From positions 1-52,366 of the forward strand of contig RPRQ01000032.1 in the NCBI GenBank assembly GCA_003818205.1: 52,366 bases of DNA, written 5' to 3'. The translations under genes were made by a program, and so were the position numbers. The first letter of the stretch is position 1. The number at the start of each line of letters is the position of its first letter. A model generated the notes under the pieces. That model worked only from the letters and a program-made list of their open reading frames with translations, searched no databases and had not been told where the DNA came from. Shown in pieces: positions 43,954 to 52,262 of the stretch. Source of the stretch: Bacteroidales bacterium (lineage in GTDB: Bacteria > Bacteroidota > Bacteroidia > Bacteroidales > Tenuifilaceae).

Positions 43954-45195
43954 TTAAGTTAAACCGAATACCTTTAAAAGGCTTAATAAACCAAGCCCAA
44001 GTGCTACTAAAGCTACCAAAACTCCAAGAATATTTGATCGAATTGAATTGATATTTTCACCCATCAACCTTTTATTATTCATCACCCAAAGAAGGTAAAA
44101 GGCAATTATTGGTAGTAGAATCCCATTGGTTACCTGAGCAAAAACAATTGCTTCAATAGGTTTTAAACCTATCACCGAGAAAATTATACCAACCGAAAGA
44201 ATGAAAATCCAAACCATTCTGAATTTCCACGATTTAATATTCTTCTCCCAACCTAGTATTCCCATGGTGGCGTATGCTGCTGCCAAAGGTGCGGTAATTG
44301 CTGAAGATATTCCTGCGGCAAAAAGGCCGAAACCGACACAATACCTAGCCCATTTACCCAATAACGGCTCTAGCTGCATTCCTAGGTCCGATGCATTGCT
44401 AAGAATATTATTTGTTCCAAAAAACGCTACGGCTGAAGTGATAATAACGGCCATCGAGATCAAACCTCCGAGTATTACCGAAACCGAAATATCCAAACGA
44501 GCTTCAGGAAGATCAGCAGAGCCCTTCCAACGCTCCTGAACAGCAGAGGCATGTAAAAATAGATTGTAGGGAACAACGGTGGTGCCAATTAATCCTACCA
44601 ATGCAAGAATTGAACCATTAGGAATTGTAGGGATAAACATTCCTTTAAGTATCCCTGATATTTGGGGCGATATAATTAACGCTGTGGTAATGAACGTTAA
44701 GCTCATTAATATTACTAGAGCAATTAATATCCTTTCTATTAGCTTATAGCTACCTATAAACAGAATTAGGAAAGTAGCGATTCCAATTATCAATGCCCAA
44801 TATCTAATGGGTATAGTATTCAGCCCGAAAAGTGATTCAAGACCAAGTGAAGCCCCAAGGATATTCCCTGTTTCAAAGGCAGCATTTCCAATGGTTATTG
44901 CCGATATTACTAAAATAACGGTTAATATTTTTGTAATTGGATTGCTAAACTGCTTACGCAACGCTTCGCCTAGCCCTTGTCGGGTAATTATCCCTAAACG
45001 AGCCGACATATCTTGTAGAACAATGGTGGCAATAATGGAGAAAACCATTCCCCAGAGTAATGCATACCCGAATTTTGCGCCAGCAAGTGAACAAGTAGTA
45101 ATTGTTCCTGGACCAATAAACGCAGCGGTTACCAATGCGCCTGGACCAAATTTAAAAAATTTTGTTTTTTTTCTTTCTTGAGATTTTATATCCAT
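43954..45195 (-). CDS. Nramp-related transporter with non-canonical metal site
   Basis: A 413-residue membrane protein with about 11 transmembrane helices, clearly of the Nramp fold. In helix 1 the metal motif DPGN reads GPGT (FIGPGTITTCSLAG), and in helix 6 the usual MPH reads VPY (GTTVVPYNLFLHASAVQERW). Both metal-coordinating motifs are therefore changed, so Mn/Fe transport is unlikely. Such homologues are often found beside pxpABC (as in ycsG-ycsF of Bacillus). The context suggests uptake of 5-oxoproline or a related substrate. It is the first gene of the pxp operon, preceded by the hutH terminator. Confidence 0.85.
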   Translation of the reverse strand: MDIKSQERKKTKFFKFGPGALVTAAFIGPGTITTCSLAGAKFGYALLWGMVFSIIATIVLQDMSARLGIITRQGLGEALRKQFSNPITKILTVILVISAITIGNAAFETGNILGASLGLESLFGLNTIPIRYWALIIGIATFLILFIGSYKLIERILIALVILMSLTFITTALIISPQISGILKGMFIPTIPNGSILALVGLIGTTVVPYNLFLHASAVQERWKGSADLPEARLDISVSVILGGLISMAVIITSAVAFFGTNNILSNASDLGMQLEPLLGKWARYCVGFGLFAAGISSAITAPLAAAYATMGILGWEKNIKSWKFRMVWIFILSVGIIFSVIGLKPIEAIVFAQVTNGILLPIIAFYLLWVMNNKRLMGENINSIRSNILGVLVALVALGLGLLSLLKVFGLT

Positions 45196-45341
45196 TTCAC
45201 AAAATTCAAAGGTTATAGAGGCAATAAATGTAGAAAATAAAGTAGTATGAACAAATAGTTGTTATTAGAATTTGGAGAGAGGAGTTGAGGGGGAAATAGA
45301 ACCAAAAATGGCTAAACATGGATTATCTAAAGAAAAAATAA

Positions 45342-45370
45342 CCCCGTTTGGGTTTTCGCTCCTAACGGGG
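45342..45370 (-). terminator. Rho-independent terminator after hutH
   Basis: CCCCGTT (45342-45348) pairs with AACGGGG (45364-45370), extended by GG/CC pairing. On the minus strand it is followed by TTATTTTTTC. It separates hutH from the pxp operon. Confidence 0.75.
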
Positions 45371-45394
45371 ATACTTGTTAAGTTTTGAAATGCT

Positions 45395-46933
45395 CTATTC
45401 TAGGCTACCAATCTCTTTCTCAACCTCCTCAAGGATTTCACCTGTTTTTACTAGCTCTTTCATGGCGTTATGGTCTGGGTATAGTGGTCGGTCAATATCA
45501 AGGAAGGTTACGTATTTACGAAGGGTATCCTTTGCCTTTTGAGTACCAATACCGTACTTGTATGGGGTTTCCAATTTTTCGCGTAGGTCGAGCGCCTGTG
45601 CGGCAGCCATAAACTCAATACCAAGAATACCGTAGGCGTTATCGAGTATTTGGAAGTTTTTGAGCGCAGTATTCATACCCATCGAAACGAAGTCCTCCTG
45701 ATCGGCAGCAGCAGGAATTGATTGGACAGATGCAGGCATGCAAAGAATACGCTGCTCTACAATCTGCATATCGGCTGTGTATTGGCTAAGCATTAAACCC
45801 GAGAACATTCCTGGGTCTTTGGTTAGGAATGGAGGAAGACCAACGCTTAGCGCAGGGTTATTTAAGCGATTCATCCTACGCTCGGATAGAACGCAAACCA
45901 TGGTAACGGCTGCACCAACCAAATCCATAGGTAGTGAAATAGGCGAGCCCTGGAAGTTTGCACCCGAAAGGGCAAGGTTTTCGTCGGCAAAGAAGATAGG
46001 GTTATCGCCAACCCCGTTTAGCTCCGTTTCCACCTGTTCACGGGCATACCTAAGCGCATCGTGAGCAGCCCCAATAACCTGCGGGGTTGAACGCATTGAG
46101 TATGCATCTTGCACCTTGGTTTTTAGCTTACCTTCAGCTAAATCACCCCCTTTAGTAACCTTACGGATTGCTGCTGCACTGCGCATGCCACCGGGGAAAC
46201 CACGTACCTCAAGAATTTTTGGGTGGTAAGGTTTTAGGTTAGCCTTTAAAGCCTCTAGCGACATCGCACAGGCAATCTCCGCTTGTTTTAGAAAACGGTT
46301 GGTATCGTAAACCATTAGCGCGCTCATGGCAGTAAGAACATTGGAACCGTTGATAGCTGCTAGCCCATCCCTAGCATGAAGCCCTGGAACGCTTATACCT
46401 GCACGTTTCATGGCCTCTTTACCATCTAGTTTTTCACCTTTATAAAAAGCATGGCCTTCGCCCATCAGCAGCAGCGCAATTTGCGACATGGGGGCTAAAT
46501 CGCCGCAAGCACCCACCGAACCCTTTTCGCAAACATAAGGCGTTACGCCTTTATTGAGCATTTCAACAAGGGTTTGGGTAATCTCAATGCGACATCCTGA
46601 ATTTCCATGCGCATGTACATTGATTCTTCCAAGCATTGCACCTCGAACATGATCCAAAGGCATTGCATTTCCGATGCCAGCGGCATGGTTATAGACTAAA
46701 TATTTTTGAAAATCCTGAACCTGATCGTCGTTTAAAACTATCTCCGAGAATTCACCTATCCCGGTGTTGATGCCGTACATAATTTCATGGGCAGCAATCT
46801 TTTTATCGAGCATCGCTCGGCACTTATTGATTTTTGCAATTGAATCGGGATGTAATTCAACCTTCTCGTTAAAACGAGCAACTCTAACAACATCCTCAAT
46901 CTTGAGGTTTGCACCTGTTATTATAAATGTCAT
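45395..46933 (-). CDS. hutH: histidine/aromatic amino acid ammonia-lyase with Cys143 MIO triad
   Basis: A 512-residue enzyme of the MIO ammonia-lyase family. YGINTGIGEFS (residues 53-63), the substrate-selecting loop YNHAAGIG (81-88), GSVGACGDLAPMSQ (138-151) and GANFQGSP are all present. The MIO cofactor normally forms from Ala-Ser-Gly at 142-144; here the codons encode Ala142-Cys143-Gly144. A Cys at this place was reported to be processed to an active enzyme in an engineered histidine ammonia-lyase, so this may be active. His83 is that of histidine lyases, but Asn replaces the usual preceding Ser. No hutU, hutI or hutG is nearby, so the substrate is not certain. Confidence 0.82.
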   Translation of the reverse strand: MTFIITGANLKIEDVVRVARFNEKVELHPDSIAKINKCRAMLDKKIAAHEIMYGINTGIGEFSEIVLNDDQVQDFQKYLVYNHAAGIGNAMPLDHVRGAMLGRINVHAHGNSGCRIEITQTLVEMLNKGVTPYVCEKGSVGACGDLAPMSQIALLLMGEGHAFYKGEKLDGKEAMKRAGISVPGLHARDGLAAINGSNVLTAMSALMVYDTNRFLKQAEIACAMSLEALKANLKPYHPKILEVRGFPGGMRSAAAIRKVTKGGDLAEGKLKTKVQDAYSMRSTPQVIGAAHDALRYAREQVETELNGVGDNPIFFADENLALSGANFQGSPISLPMDLVGAAVTMVCVLSERRMNRLNNPALSVGLPPFLTKDPGMFSGLMLSQYTADMQIVEQRILCMPASVQSIPAAADQEDFVSMGMNTALKNFQILDNAYGILGIEFMAAAQALDLREKLETPYKYGIGTQKAKDTLRKYVTFLDIDRPLYPDHNAMKELVKTGEILEEVEKEIGSLE

Positions 46934-47228
46934 AGTATTGTATTTTAGTGGATTAGTAATATGCTAGTATAGATTTCCTTTACGCATAGGAAATCTATCT
47001 AACATTTATTAAAGCTATTTGAGATTTGATCAAAAATTTACTGAAATCCCGGGACAACTAATGTAAGGGGGTTCGAAAATGAGAGATCAGAAGATAGAAA
47101 CTAGGAATAGCAGAGGCAGGTGCGGTTAATTTTGATCTTAAATTTTAGCTGCCAGTAATTCATAACAGATTGTTATTTCAGTAAATATATGTAAATATTC
47201 GAATAAATGGTGTGATCGAATATATTTT
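46934..47228. other. gene-free upstream region of hutH
   Basis: AT-rich leader of hutH. A loosely 7-base-phased purine-rich stretch runs from about 47093 to 47124. There is no gene. A MITE-like element follows. Confidence 0.5.
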
Positions 47229-47464
47229 AACGTGAGTTCGATGTAATATCTGACTTATCTGCTTGTTTATTAATATTATATCCTTAATAATTAATTGGAA
47301 GAATGGAAGAATGGAATAAAAATATTAGAAGAAACCCCATTATTGACTTCGTCGTCCGGCAGTTGCCGGATCGCTCCAGTTCCATCATTCCATCACCAAT
47401 AAAATAATTTCTAGCAAATTGCAATTTAAAGTATTACTATTGTTTCTTAGATCGAACTCACGTT
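47229..47464. mobile_element. MITE-like element with 14-bp terminal inverted repeats and ATTTT duplication
   Basis: AACGTGAGTTCGAT (47229-47242) has an exact reverse complement at 47451-47464. ATTTT lies immediately outside both ends (47224-47228 and 47465-47469), as a 5-bp target duplication would. Inside, GGAAGAATGGAAGAATGGAA and a TTCCATCATTCCATC stretch form a partial inner inverted repeat around the palindrome TCCGGCAGTTGCCGGA (47355-47370). The 236-bp body has no gene. The flanks are AT-rich, so the duplication alone is weak evidence, but the 14-bp repeats are not. Confidence 0.65.
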
Positions 47465-47529
47465 ATTTTAACACTACTGAACGACTAAAATATTAGTAAC
47501 TATCCAGCAGTAATCGAATTGAACAAAAA

Positions 47530-47582
47530 CCACGGAGACACGCCTGCCTACCCTGCCTACCGGCAGGCAGGCAGGCAGGCAT
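47530..47582. repeat. CCACGGAGACAC repeat with (GGCA)n tract
   Basis: CCACGGAGACAC (47530-47541) matches the arm of the hairpin at 30605-30658. It is followed by GCCTGCCT words and a GGCA tetranucleotide run of about five copies (47562-47581). The inverted GCCTGCC / GGCAGGC words can fold. The second arm of the original hairpin is missing. Related short repeats continue to about 47690. Confidence 0.6.
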
Positions 47583-47815
47583 AGTAGAGCTTGATTTTCG
47601 GTTTAATAAAAACAATACAGATAGGTCATCGCTATGCGACTTTAAAAAAGCAGCATCGCTGCGGCCTACTAAAATTTGATTTTTTCTCGGTTAATAATGA
47701 AAGAAAATATCTATCTGCACTTTCAAGCCATTTTAAATCGAATTGCTAGCTATGTATTCTTTCTATAACTCAAACTTTCCATTATATTTAATCCCGAATT
47801 TATCGACTTTTCTTT

Positions 47816-48697
47816 ATGCCATACTTCACCTACGATGAGCCACTTTTTCGACCACCCGCCGAGGCAAATTCAGCAATAATTCAAGCAACCCTCGGATGCT
47901 CTTGGAATCGTTGTGCATTCTGTGAGATGTACACCTCTAAGAAGTTTAAGGTTCGTAAACTTGAAGACCTTAAACCCGAGATTGAAACGCTTTCGAAGAT
48001 TTATCTTGGCGCAAAAAAGGTATTCCTTGCCGATGGTAATGCCTTTGTGCTATCGGCTAGTAATCTTATCCCCATACTCGAAGAGATAAATAAGCATTTT
48101 GGACGAATTCAAAGGGTCTCATCATACGCTTTACCAAAGGATATTCTGAGTAAAAGTGACGATGAGTTGAAAAACATCAGGGATTTAGGGCTTAAAATTC
48201 TATACATTGGTATTGAAACTGGCGATGATGAGCTATTGCGGCTGATTAACAAGGGCGAAACCTCACAATCAACCGTTGATGGTATCCTAAAAGCGCATAA
48301 TGCAGGTATTGAAACGTCAATTATGATAATCAACGGACTTGGAGGTAAAGGGTATAGCGATCAACATGCGGTTAACTCGGCAAAAATTATCAATAGGATT
48401 AACCCAAAATTCCTATCAACCCTTACGTTGAGTATGCCTTTTGGTGAGAAACATTTTATAGATAGGTTTCAAGGTAAGTACATTCCCCTTTCGGTTATTG
48501 AACTTTTTGAGGAGTTAAAAACTTTTATAGGTTTAACGGATTTGAATAATGTAATTTACCGAAGCAATCATGTATCAAACAACCTGAATCTTCAGGGTAC
48601 TCTATCAAAGGATAAAGTAAACCTAATTGAGCAGCTAGCAAGAGCCATAATAGAAACACCTAAAGGCCTTTATCCATCATCACCGTTAATGCTCTGA
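47816..48697 (+). CDS. radical SAM protein
   Basis: A 293-residue radical SAM enzyme. The cluster cysteines are Cys28, Cys33 and Cys36 in GCSWNRCAFC, a C-x4-C-x2-C spacing found in a group of COG1032-type proteins instead of the classic C-x3-C-x2-C. FLADGNAFVL, YIGIETGDDELLRLINKG and MIINGLGGKGYSDQHA follow, as in the SAM-binding core. The substrate is unknown. It lies 21 bases before the amidotransferase gene on the same strand. Confidence 0.85.
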   Translation: MPYFTYDEPLFRPPAEANSAIIQATLGCSWNRCAFCEMYTSKKFKVRKLEDLKPEIETLSKIYLGAKKVFLADGNAFVLSASNLIPILEEINKHFGRIQRVSSYALPKDILSKSDDELKNIRDLGLKILYIGIETGDDELLRLINKGETSQSTVDGILKAHNAGIETSIMIINGLGGKGYSDQHAVNSAKIINRINPKFLSTLTLSMPFGEKHFIDRFQGKYIPLSVIELFEELKTFIGLTDLNNVIYRSNHVSNNLNLQGTLSKDKVNLIEQLARAIIETPKGLYPSSPLML

Positions 48698-48718
48698 AAA
48701 CTTTTAAATCTCATTTTT

Positions 48719-49396
48719 ATGAAAATTGGGCTACTCGTTTGTGATCATATTCAAGAGGGGTTTCCCGGATACCCTGAGCTATTTGGCAACCTTCTGCCCC
48801 ATTATGAGCTTGTGAGCTATTTTGTATGCGATGGGAATTTCCCAATATCTGCAAATGATCATGAGGCTTGGCTTATAACAGGCTCTAAGTATTCGGTTTA
48901 CGATGGTATCGACTGGATAGATAGGCTAAAGGTTTTTGTTCGTGAGGTTGCGAAAGCCGACAAGTATTGTATTGGAGTTTGCTTTGGGCACCAGGTGCTT
49001 GGCGAGGCAATGGGTGGTAAAGTTTTAAAATCACCAATCGGTTGGTGCGTGGGAGTGCATCAGTTCGATATTATTGTGTCCGTAAATTGGATAACCCCTA
49101 AACAACAAAAAGTAAATCTGCTTATGTCGTGTCAGGATCAGATTCAAGCACTTCCACCCAATAGTAAAGTGATTGCTAAAGCACCAAATTGCCCAGTGGG
49201 GATGATTCAGATAGGTAATAAGATGCTTGGAATGCAGGGGCATCCTGAATTCGCTGCTGATTACGTAAAGTATTTGATGGAGGATAGAACCAATAGTATT
49301 GGTGAGCAAACTGTGAAGGTAGGAGTAGAGAGTTTGAAAACTTCAACGCATAGCTTGATTTTATCACAATGGATAAGCAATTTCTTATGTCAATAA
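48719..49396 (+). CDS. class I glutamine amidotransferase-like protein
   Basis: A 225-residue protein with the class I glutaminase fold. The nucleophile Cys88 is in GVCFGHQVLGEAMGG; the His175 and Glu177 are in MQGHPEF, so the triad is complete. No synthetase domain is attached. Such stand-alone forms include GMP-synthase-like amidotransferases and gamma-glutamyl hydrolases; the partner is unknown. It follows the radical SAM gene by 21 bases and is probably co-transcribed. Confidence 0.88.
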   Translation: MKIGLLVCDHIQEGFPGYPELFGNLLPHYELVSYFVCDGNFPISANDHEAWLITGSKYSVYDGIDWIDRLKVFVREVAKADKYCIGVCFGHQVLGEAMGGKVLKSPIGWCVGVHQFDIIVSVNWITPKQQKVNLLMSCQDQIQALPPNSKVIAKAPNCPVGMIQIGNKMLGMQGHPEFAADYVKYLMEDRTNSIGEQTVKVGVESLKTSTHSLILSQWISNFLCQ

Positions 49397-49481
49397 TCTT
49401 TTTTAGGATACACTCAATGAAAGTATAAGTAATTGCGTTTAAACAAATTATTATTTTTGTGAAGATTTTATCCATCTAGGA

Positions 49482-50585
49482 ATGAAAACTGATCTAAATA
49501 TAGTACTCGTGGTATTAATGCTTTTTTTACTGACTGTTTTTACCATTCTGTTATTTCACAAGGGACGAAAAAACTATTCGAATATTATATTGGCTTGCTA
49601 TTTTGTTTCTCAAATCATTGGCATTTCCGACACTCTTTTTGTTTATGGCTTATCTGTTGGTAATGGTATGCCGATTATTTTCTATCCTATTATTTTTACA
49701 TGGGTACCCTTATTCTACTTTTATGTAGTGTCGCTGTTCGAAACTGATTTCCGGTTCTCATGGAAGCATACATTTCATTTTATTCCATTTGTTATTGTTC
49801 TATCATACACTGTAGCTAATTTTTACATAAAGGATTATGATATTCGTAGCCAATTAATTGAAAGTCATGAAATTTATAATCAATTGTTTTATTATTTTGG
49901 AATGGCTTTTAATACTCAGGTTATTTTTTATAATCTAGCTGCTTTGGTACAGTATCGAAAATACTTGAAAAGAATAAAAGATGAGTATTCAGAAATTGAT
50001 CATGTAGGGAATAACTGGCTTAAGACCTGCTTATTTGGTTTTGTTATAGCGTGTTTTATTGTTCAATTTGGGATATATAGTCAAAGGTTTCATGTTTTTA
50101 TTTCGGTTGATTGGTTTCTAGCTGGCAATGGTGCATTTTTCATTTTTTTTAATATTCTATTTTACAAGGCAATTATTAGTCCCAATATATTACATCGTAG
50201 CCAAATCAAGGAAAAATATAAGCATTCACTGCTTAGTACATCAGATGCCCGAAAAATACTATTGTTATTGGAGCAGTGTATGGATGAGAAGCATCCATTC
50301 ACCGATTCAAGCCTATCATTAAAGAGTCTTTCGAAAATGACGGACGTTTCGGAACGAAACCTTTCGCAGGTAATTAACGAGCATCGCAAACAGAATTTTT
50401 TCGATTTTGTAAACTCTTATCGGGTAAAGTATGCTATGCGATTGCTAAAAGATAAAAATAGTAGCCGGCGTACCATGATGGATATTATGTACGATGCTGG
50501 TTTTAATTCAAAATCAACTTTCAACAATGCTTTTAAAAAGCATTCCGGTAGCACCCCTACTGATTTTAAAAAGATGAACTCCTGA
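49482..50585 (+). CDS. membrane-anchored AraC-family transcriptional regulator
   Basis: A 367-residue protein. The first 230 residues form about seven transmembrane helices. The C-terminal 110 residues are an AraC-type double helix-turn-helix (SLKSLSKMTDVSERNLSQVINEH, then IMYDAGFNSKSTFNNAFKKHSGSTPTDFKK). Such 7TM-AraC regulators are common in Bacteroidota and probably sense a signal at the inner membrane. The likely target is unknown; the PQQ-like propeller gene follows in the same direction. Confidence 0.88.
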   Translation: MKTDLNIVLVVLMLFLLTVFTILLFHKGRKNYSNIILACYFVSQIIGISDTLFVYGLSVGNGMPIIFYPIIFTWVPLFYFYVVSLFETDFRFSWKHTFHFIPFVIVLSYTVANFYIKDYDIRSQLIESHEIYNQLFYYFGMAFNTQVIFYNLAALVQYRKYLKRIKDEYSEIDHVGNNWLKTCLFGFVIACFIVQFGIYSQRFHVFISVDWFLAGNGAFFIFFNILFYKAIISPNILHRSQIKEKYKHSLLSTSDARKILLLLEQCMDEKHPFTDSSLSLKSLSKMTDVSERNLSQVINEHRKQNFFDFVNSYRVKYAMRLLKDKNSSRRTMMDIMYDAGFNSKSTFNNAFKKHSGSTPTDFKKMNS

Positions 50586-50724
50586 ACATTTTAACTCACG
50601 AATTGGGTACGACTTTCTATAAACCGAAATCGGCACTAATAATATCAACATAATCAACTCGATATAACAAATAAAAATAAGGTATTGATACATGTATTCA
50701 TACCGATCATTTTTCAAGGTGATT

Positions 50725-50732
50725 TACTTTTG
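50725..50732 (+). promoter_or_regulatory. putative Bacteroidota -7 element for the propeller gene
   Basis: TACTTTTG matches TAnnTTTG, 27 bases ahead of the ATG at 50760. No good -33 element is seen. It supports the downstream start. Confidence 0.4.
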
Positions 50733-50759
50733 CATCATTGTATCACTAAAAAGTATAGA

Positions 50760-51896
50760 ATGAAAGCAAATAGGATGTTGCCCTTTTTAATTCTTTTAAG
50801 CCTTGCAGTTATGAGTTTGCAAGCTGCCGACAAAAATAGAATTGCTTGGAAATTTAAAACGAATGCTGCAATCCATTCAACACCCCTAGTTGATGGTAAT
50901 GTAATATTCATAGGTAGTACAGATAGTGTTTTTTATGCAATAAGTATTAACGATGGCTCTGAAATCTGGCATTACAAAACCGATTATAGCATTAACTCGA
51001 AGGCTGCTATATTTAGTAATCTGGTTATTTTTGAAAGTGGGTTTAAGCTATACGCTTTGGATAAGAAAACGGGGAAATTAAAATGGAGCTTTGTGGCCAG
51101 TACAGGTAAACCCGAGATGAGCATCGGATTTACCGACTACCATCACTCATCACCGATAATACATGAAAATATAGCCTATTATGGCGATGGATGGGGAAAC
51201 CTGAATGGGGTAGATGTAGAAACGGGTAAATTAAAATTTCAGTACTCAATTAAAACGGATTCGGCAGCCATTAGAACAACCCCCGCTATCAAGAATGATG
51301 TTATTTATTTTGGCGATTGGGCTGGGCATGTTTATGCAGTTTCGTTATCCAATAAATCGCTTCTTTGGCAATACACTCTTATAAATCGCCGACCATACTA
51401 CGGTATGGTAACTTCAGATATGATAATTCGCGACACTTTACTCTATTTTGGAAGCCAACACGATGTTTTTTCACCTCTCGGATTGAAGAAAGGTAAACCA
51501 GCATGGACTTTCATTGATCCTAATAAAACGTATCTTCCATCTACTCCTGTATTTTATAAAAATTCGGTAATAATTGGTTCAACGATAAATACTTATAAAA
51601 TTTACTGCCTCACCGATGGGAAGGAGAAATGGAGCTGCAAATCGGATGGGATTTTCTTCGTTCAGCCCGTAATCATTGACTCGGTAATCATTATGAATAC
51701 CAGCTATTTCGGAGAGAAAGGTACTGTTTTTATGGTGAATGGCAATAATGGGAGTATAATAAACGAATATCATTTTAATAGTGCAGCTCCTGCATCACCT
51801 GCCATTGCAGGTAACAAGATATTCATTGGCAATGGCGATGGATTTCTATACGCATTTTATCTTAAAGAGTTTATTTACTCTAAAGTTAGCGATTAG
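50760..51896 (+). CDS. PQQ-like beta-propeller secreted protein
   Basis: Started at the ATG at 50760, the protein has 378 residues and a good signal peptide (MKANRMLPFLILLSLAVMSLQA). The upstream in-frame ATG at 50685 adds 25 residues that cover the promoter-like element and is rejected. The mature part has repeated blades of the type WKFKTNAAIHSTPLVDGN, VYAVSLSNKSLLWQYT, GFLYAFY, as in PQQ-dependent enzymes and BamB-like proteins. The PQQ-binding residues of dehydrogenases are not evident, so a scaffold or binding role is more likely. Confidence 0.82.
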   Translation: MKANRMLPFLILLSLAVMSLQAADKNRIAWKFKTNAAIHSTPLVDGNVIFIGSTDSVFYAISINDGSEIWHYKTDYSINSKAAIFSNLVIFESGFKLYALDKKTGKLKWSFVASTGKPEMSIGFTDYHHSSPIIHENIAYYGDGWGNLNGVDVETGKLKFQYSIKTDSAAIRTTPAIKNDVIYFGDWAGHVYAVSLSNKSLLWQYTLINRRPYYGMVTSDMIIRDTLLYFGSQHDVFSPLGLKKGKPAWTFIDPNKTYLPSTPVFYKNSVIIGSTINTYKIYCLTDGKEKWSCKSDGIFFVQPVIIDSVIIMNTSYFGEKGTVFMVNGNNGSIINEYHFNSAAPASPAIAGNKIFIGNGDGFLYAFYLKEFIYSKVSD

Positions 51897-51918
51897 CCAA
51901 AACCTCAAAATAATATAT

Positions 51919-52262
51919 ATGGGTAATAAAATAAATAGCTCTCGATCCAATTTCGAAAAACTTGGGGTATTGTATAAAAGGGCTGAAAATATCATTATTG
52001 AGAAAGAATAGTTGAAGGAGTTACCTGTTAATTGGGTCTATAAAAAAGGGAAAAAACTTGGAACAAAAGTAATTATATACTTGCATGGAGGTTGCTTAGT
52101 ATTAGGCTCAATAGATTCTCATCGAGCACTTGTTTCACATTTTACCAGCGAGCTAGATGGTTTATTTCTTTTCATAGAATACGGTTAACTCCAGAAAATC
52201 CATTTCCTGCTGCCATTAACGATATTTTAAAAGTTTACGATTATATAATTAATGCGAATTAA
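51919..52262 (+). pseudogene. degraded alpha/beta hydrolase (esterase, HSL-like)
   Basis: The frame starts MGNKINSSRSNFEKLGVLYK, meets a TAG at 52009-52011, then continues ELPVNWVYKKG and IYLHGGCLVLGSIDSHRALV, which includes the HGG oxyanion motif of the hormone-sensitive-lipase family. A one-base loss near 52082-52184 region (around 52182) moves the rest (RLTPENPFPAAINDILKVYD) into another frame, and it stops at 52262 before the GxSxG serine. It is non-functional. Confidence 0.8.

Noticed and set aside
45395-46933. A hut operon
   Set aside because: Only the lyase is present; hutU, hutI and hutG are not in the window.
50685-50759. Earlier start for the propeller protein
   Set aside because: It would precede and disrupt a good signal peptide and covers a promoter-like element.
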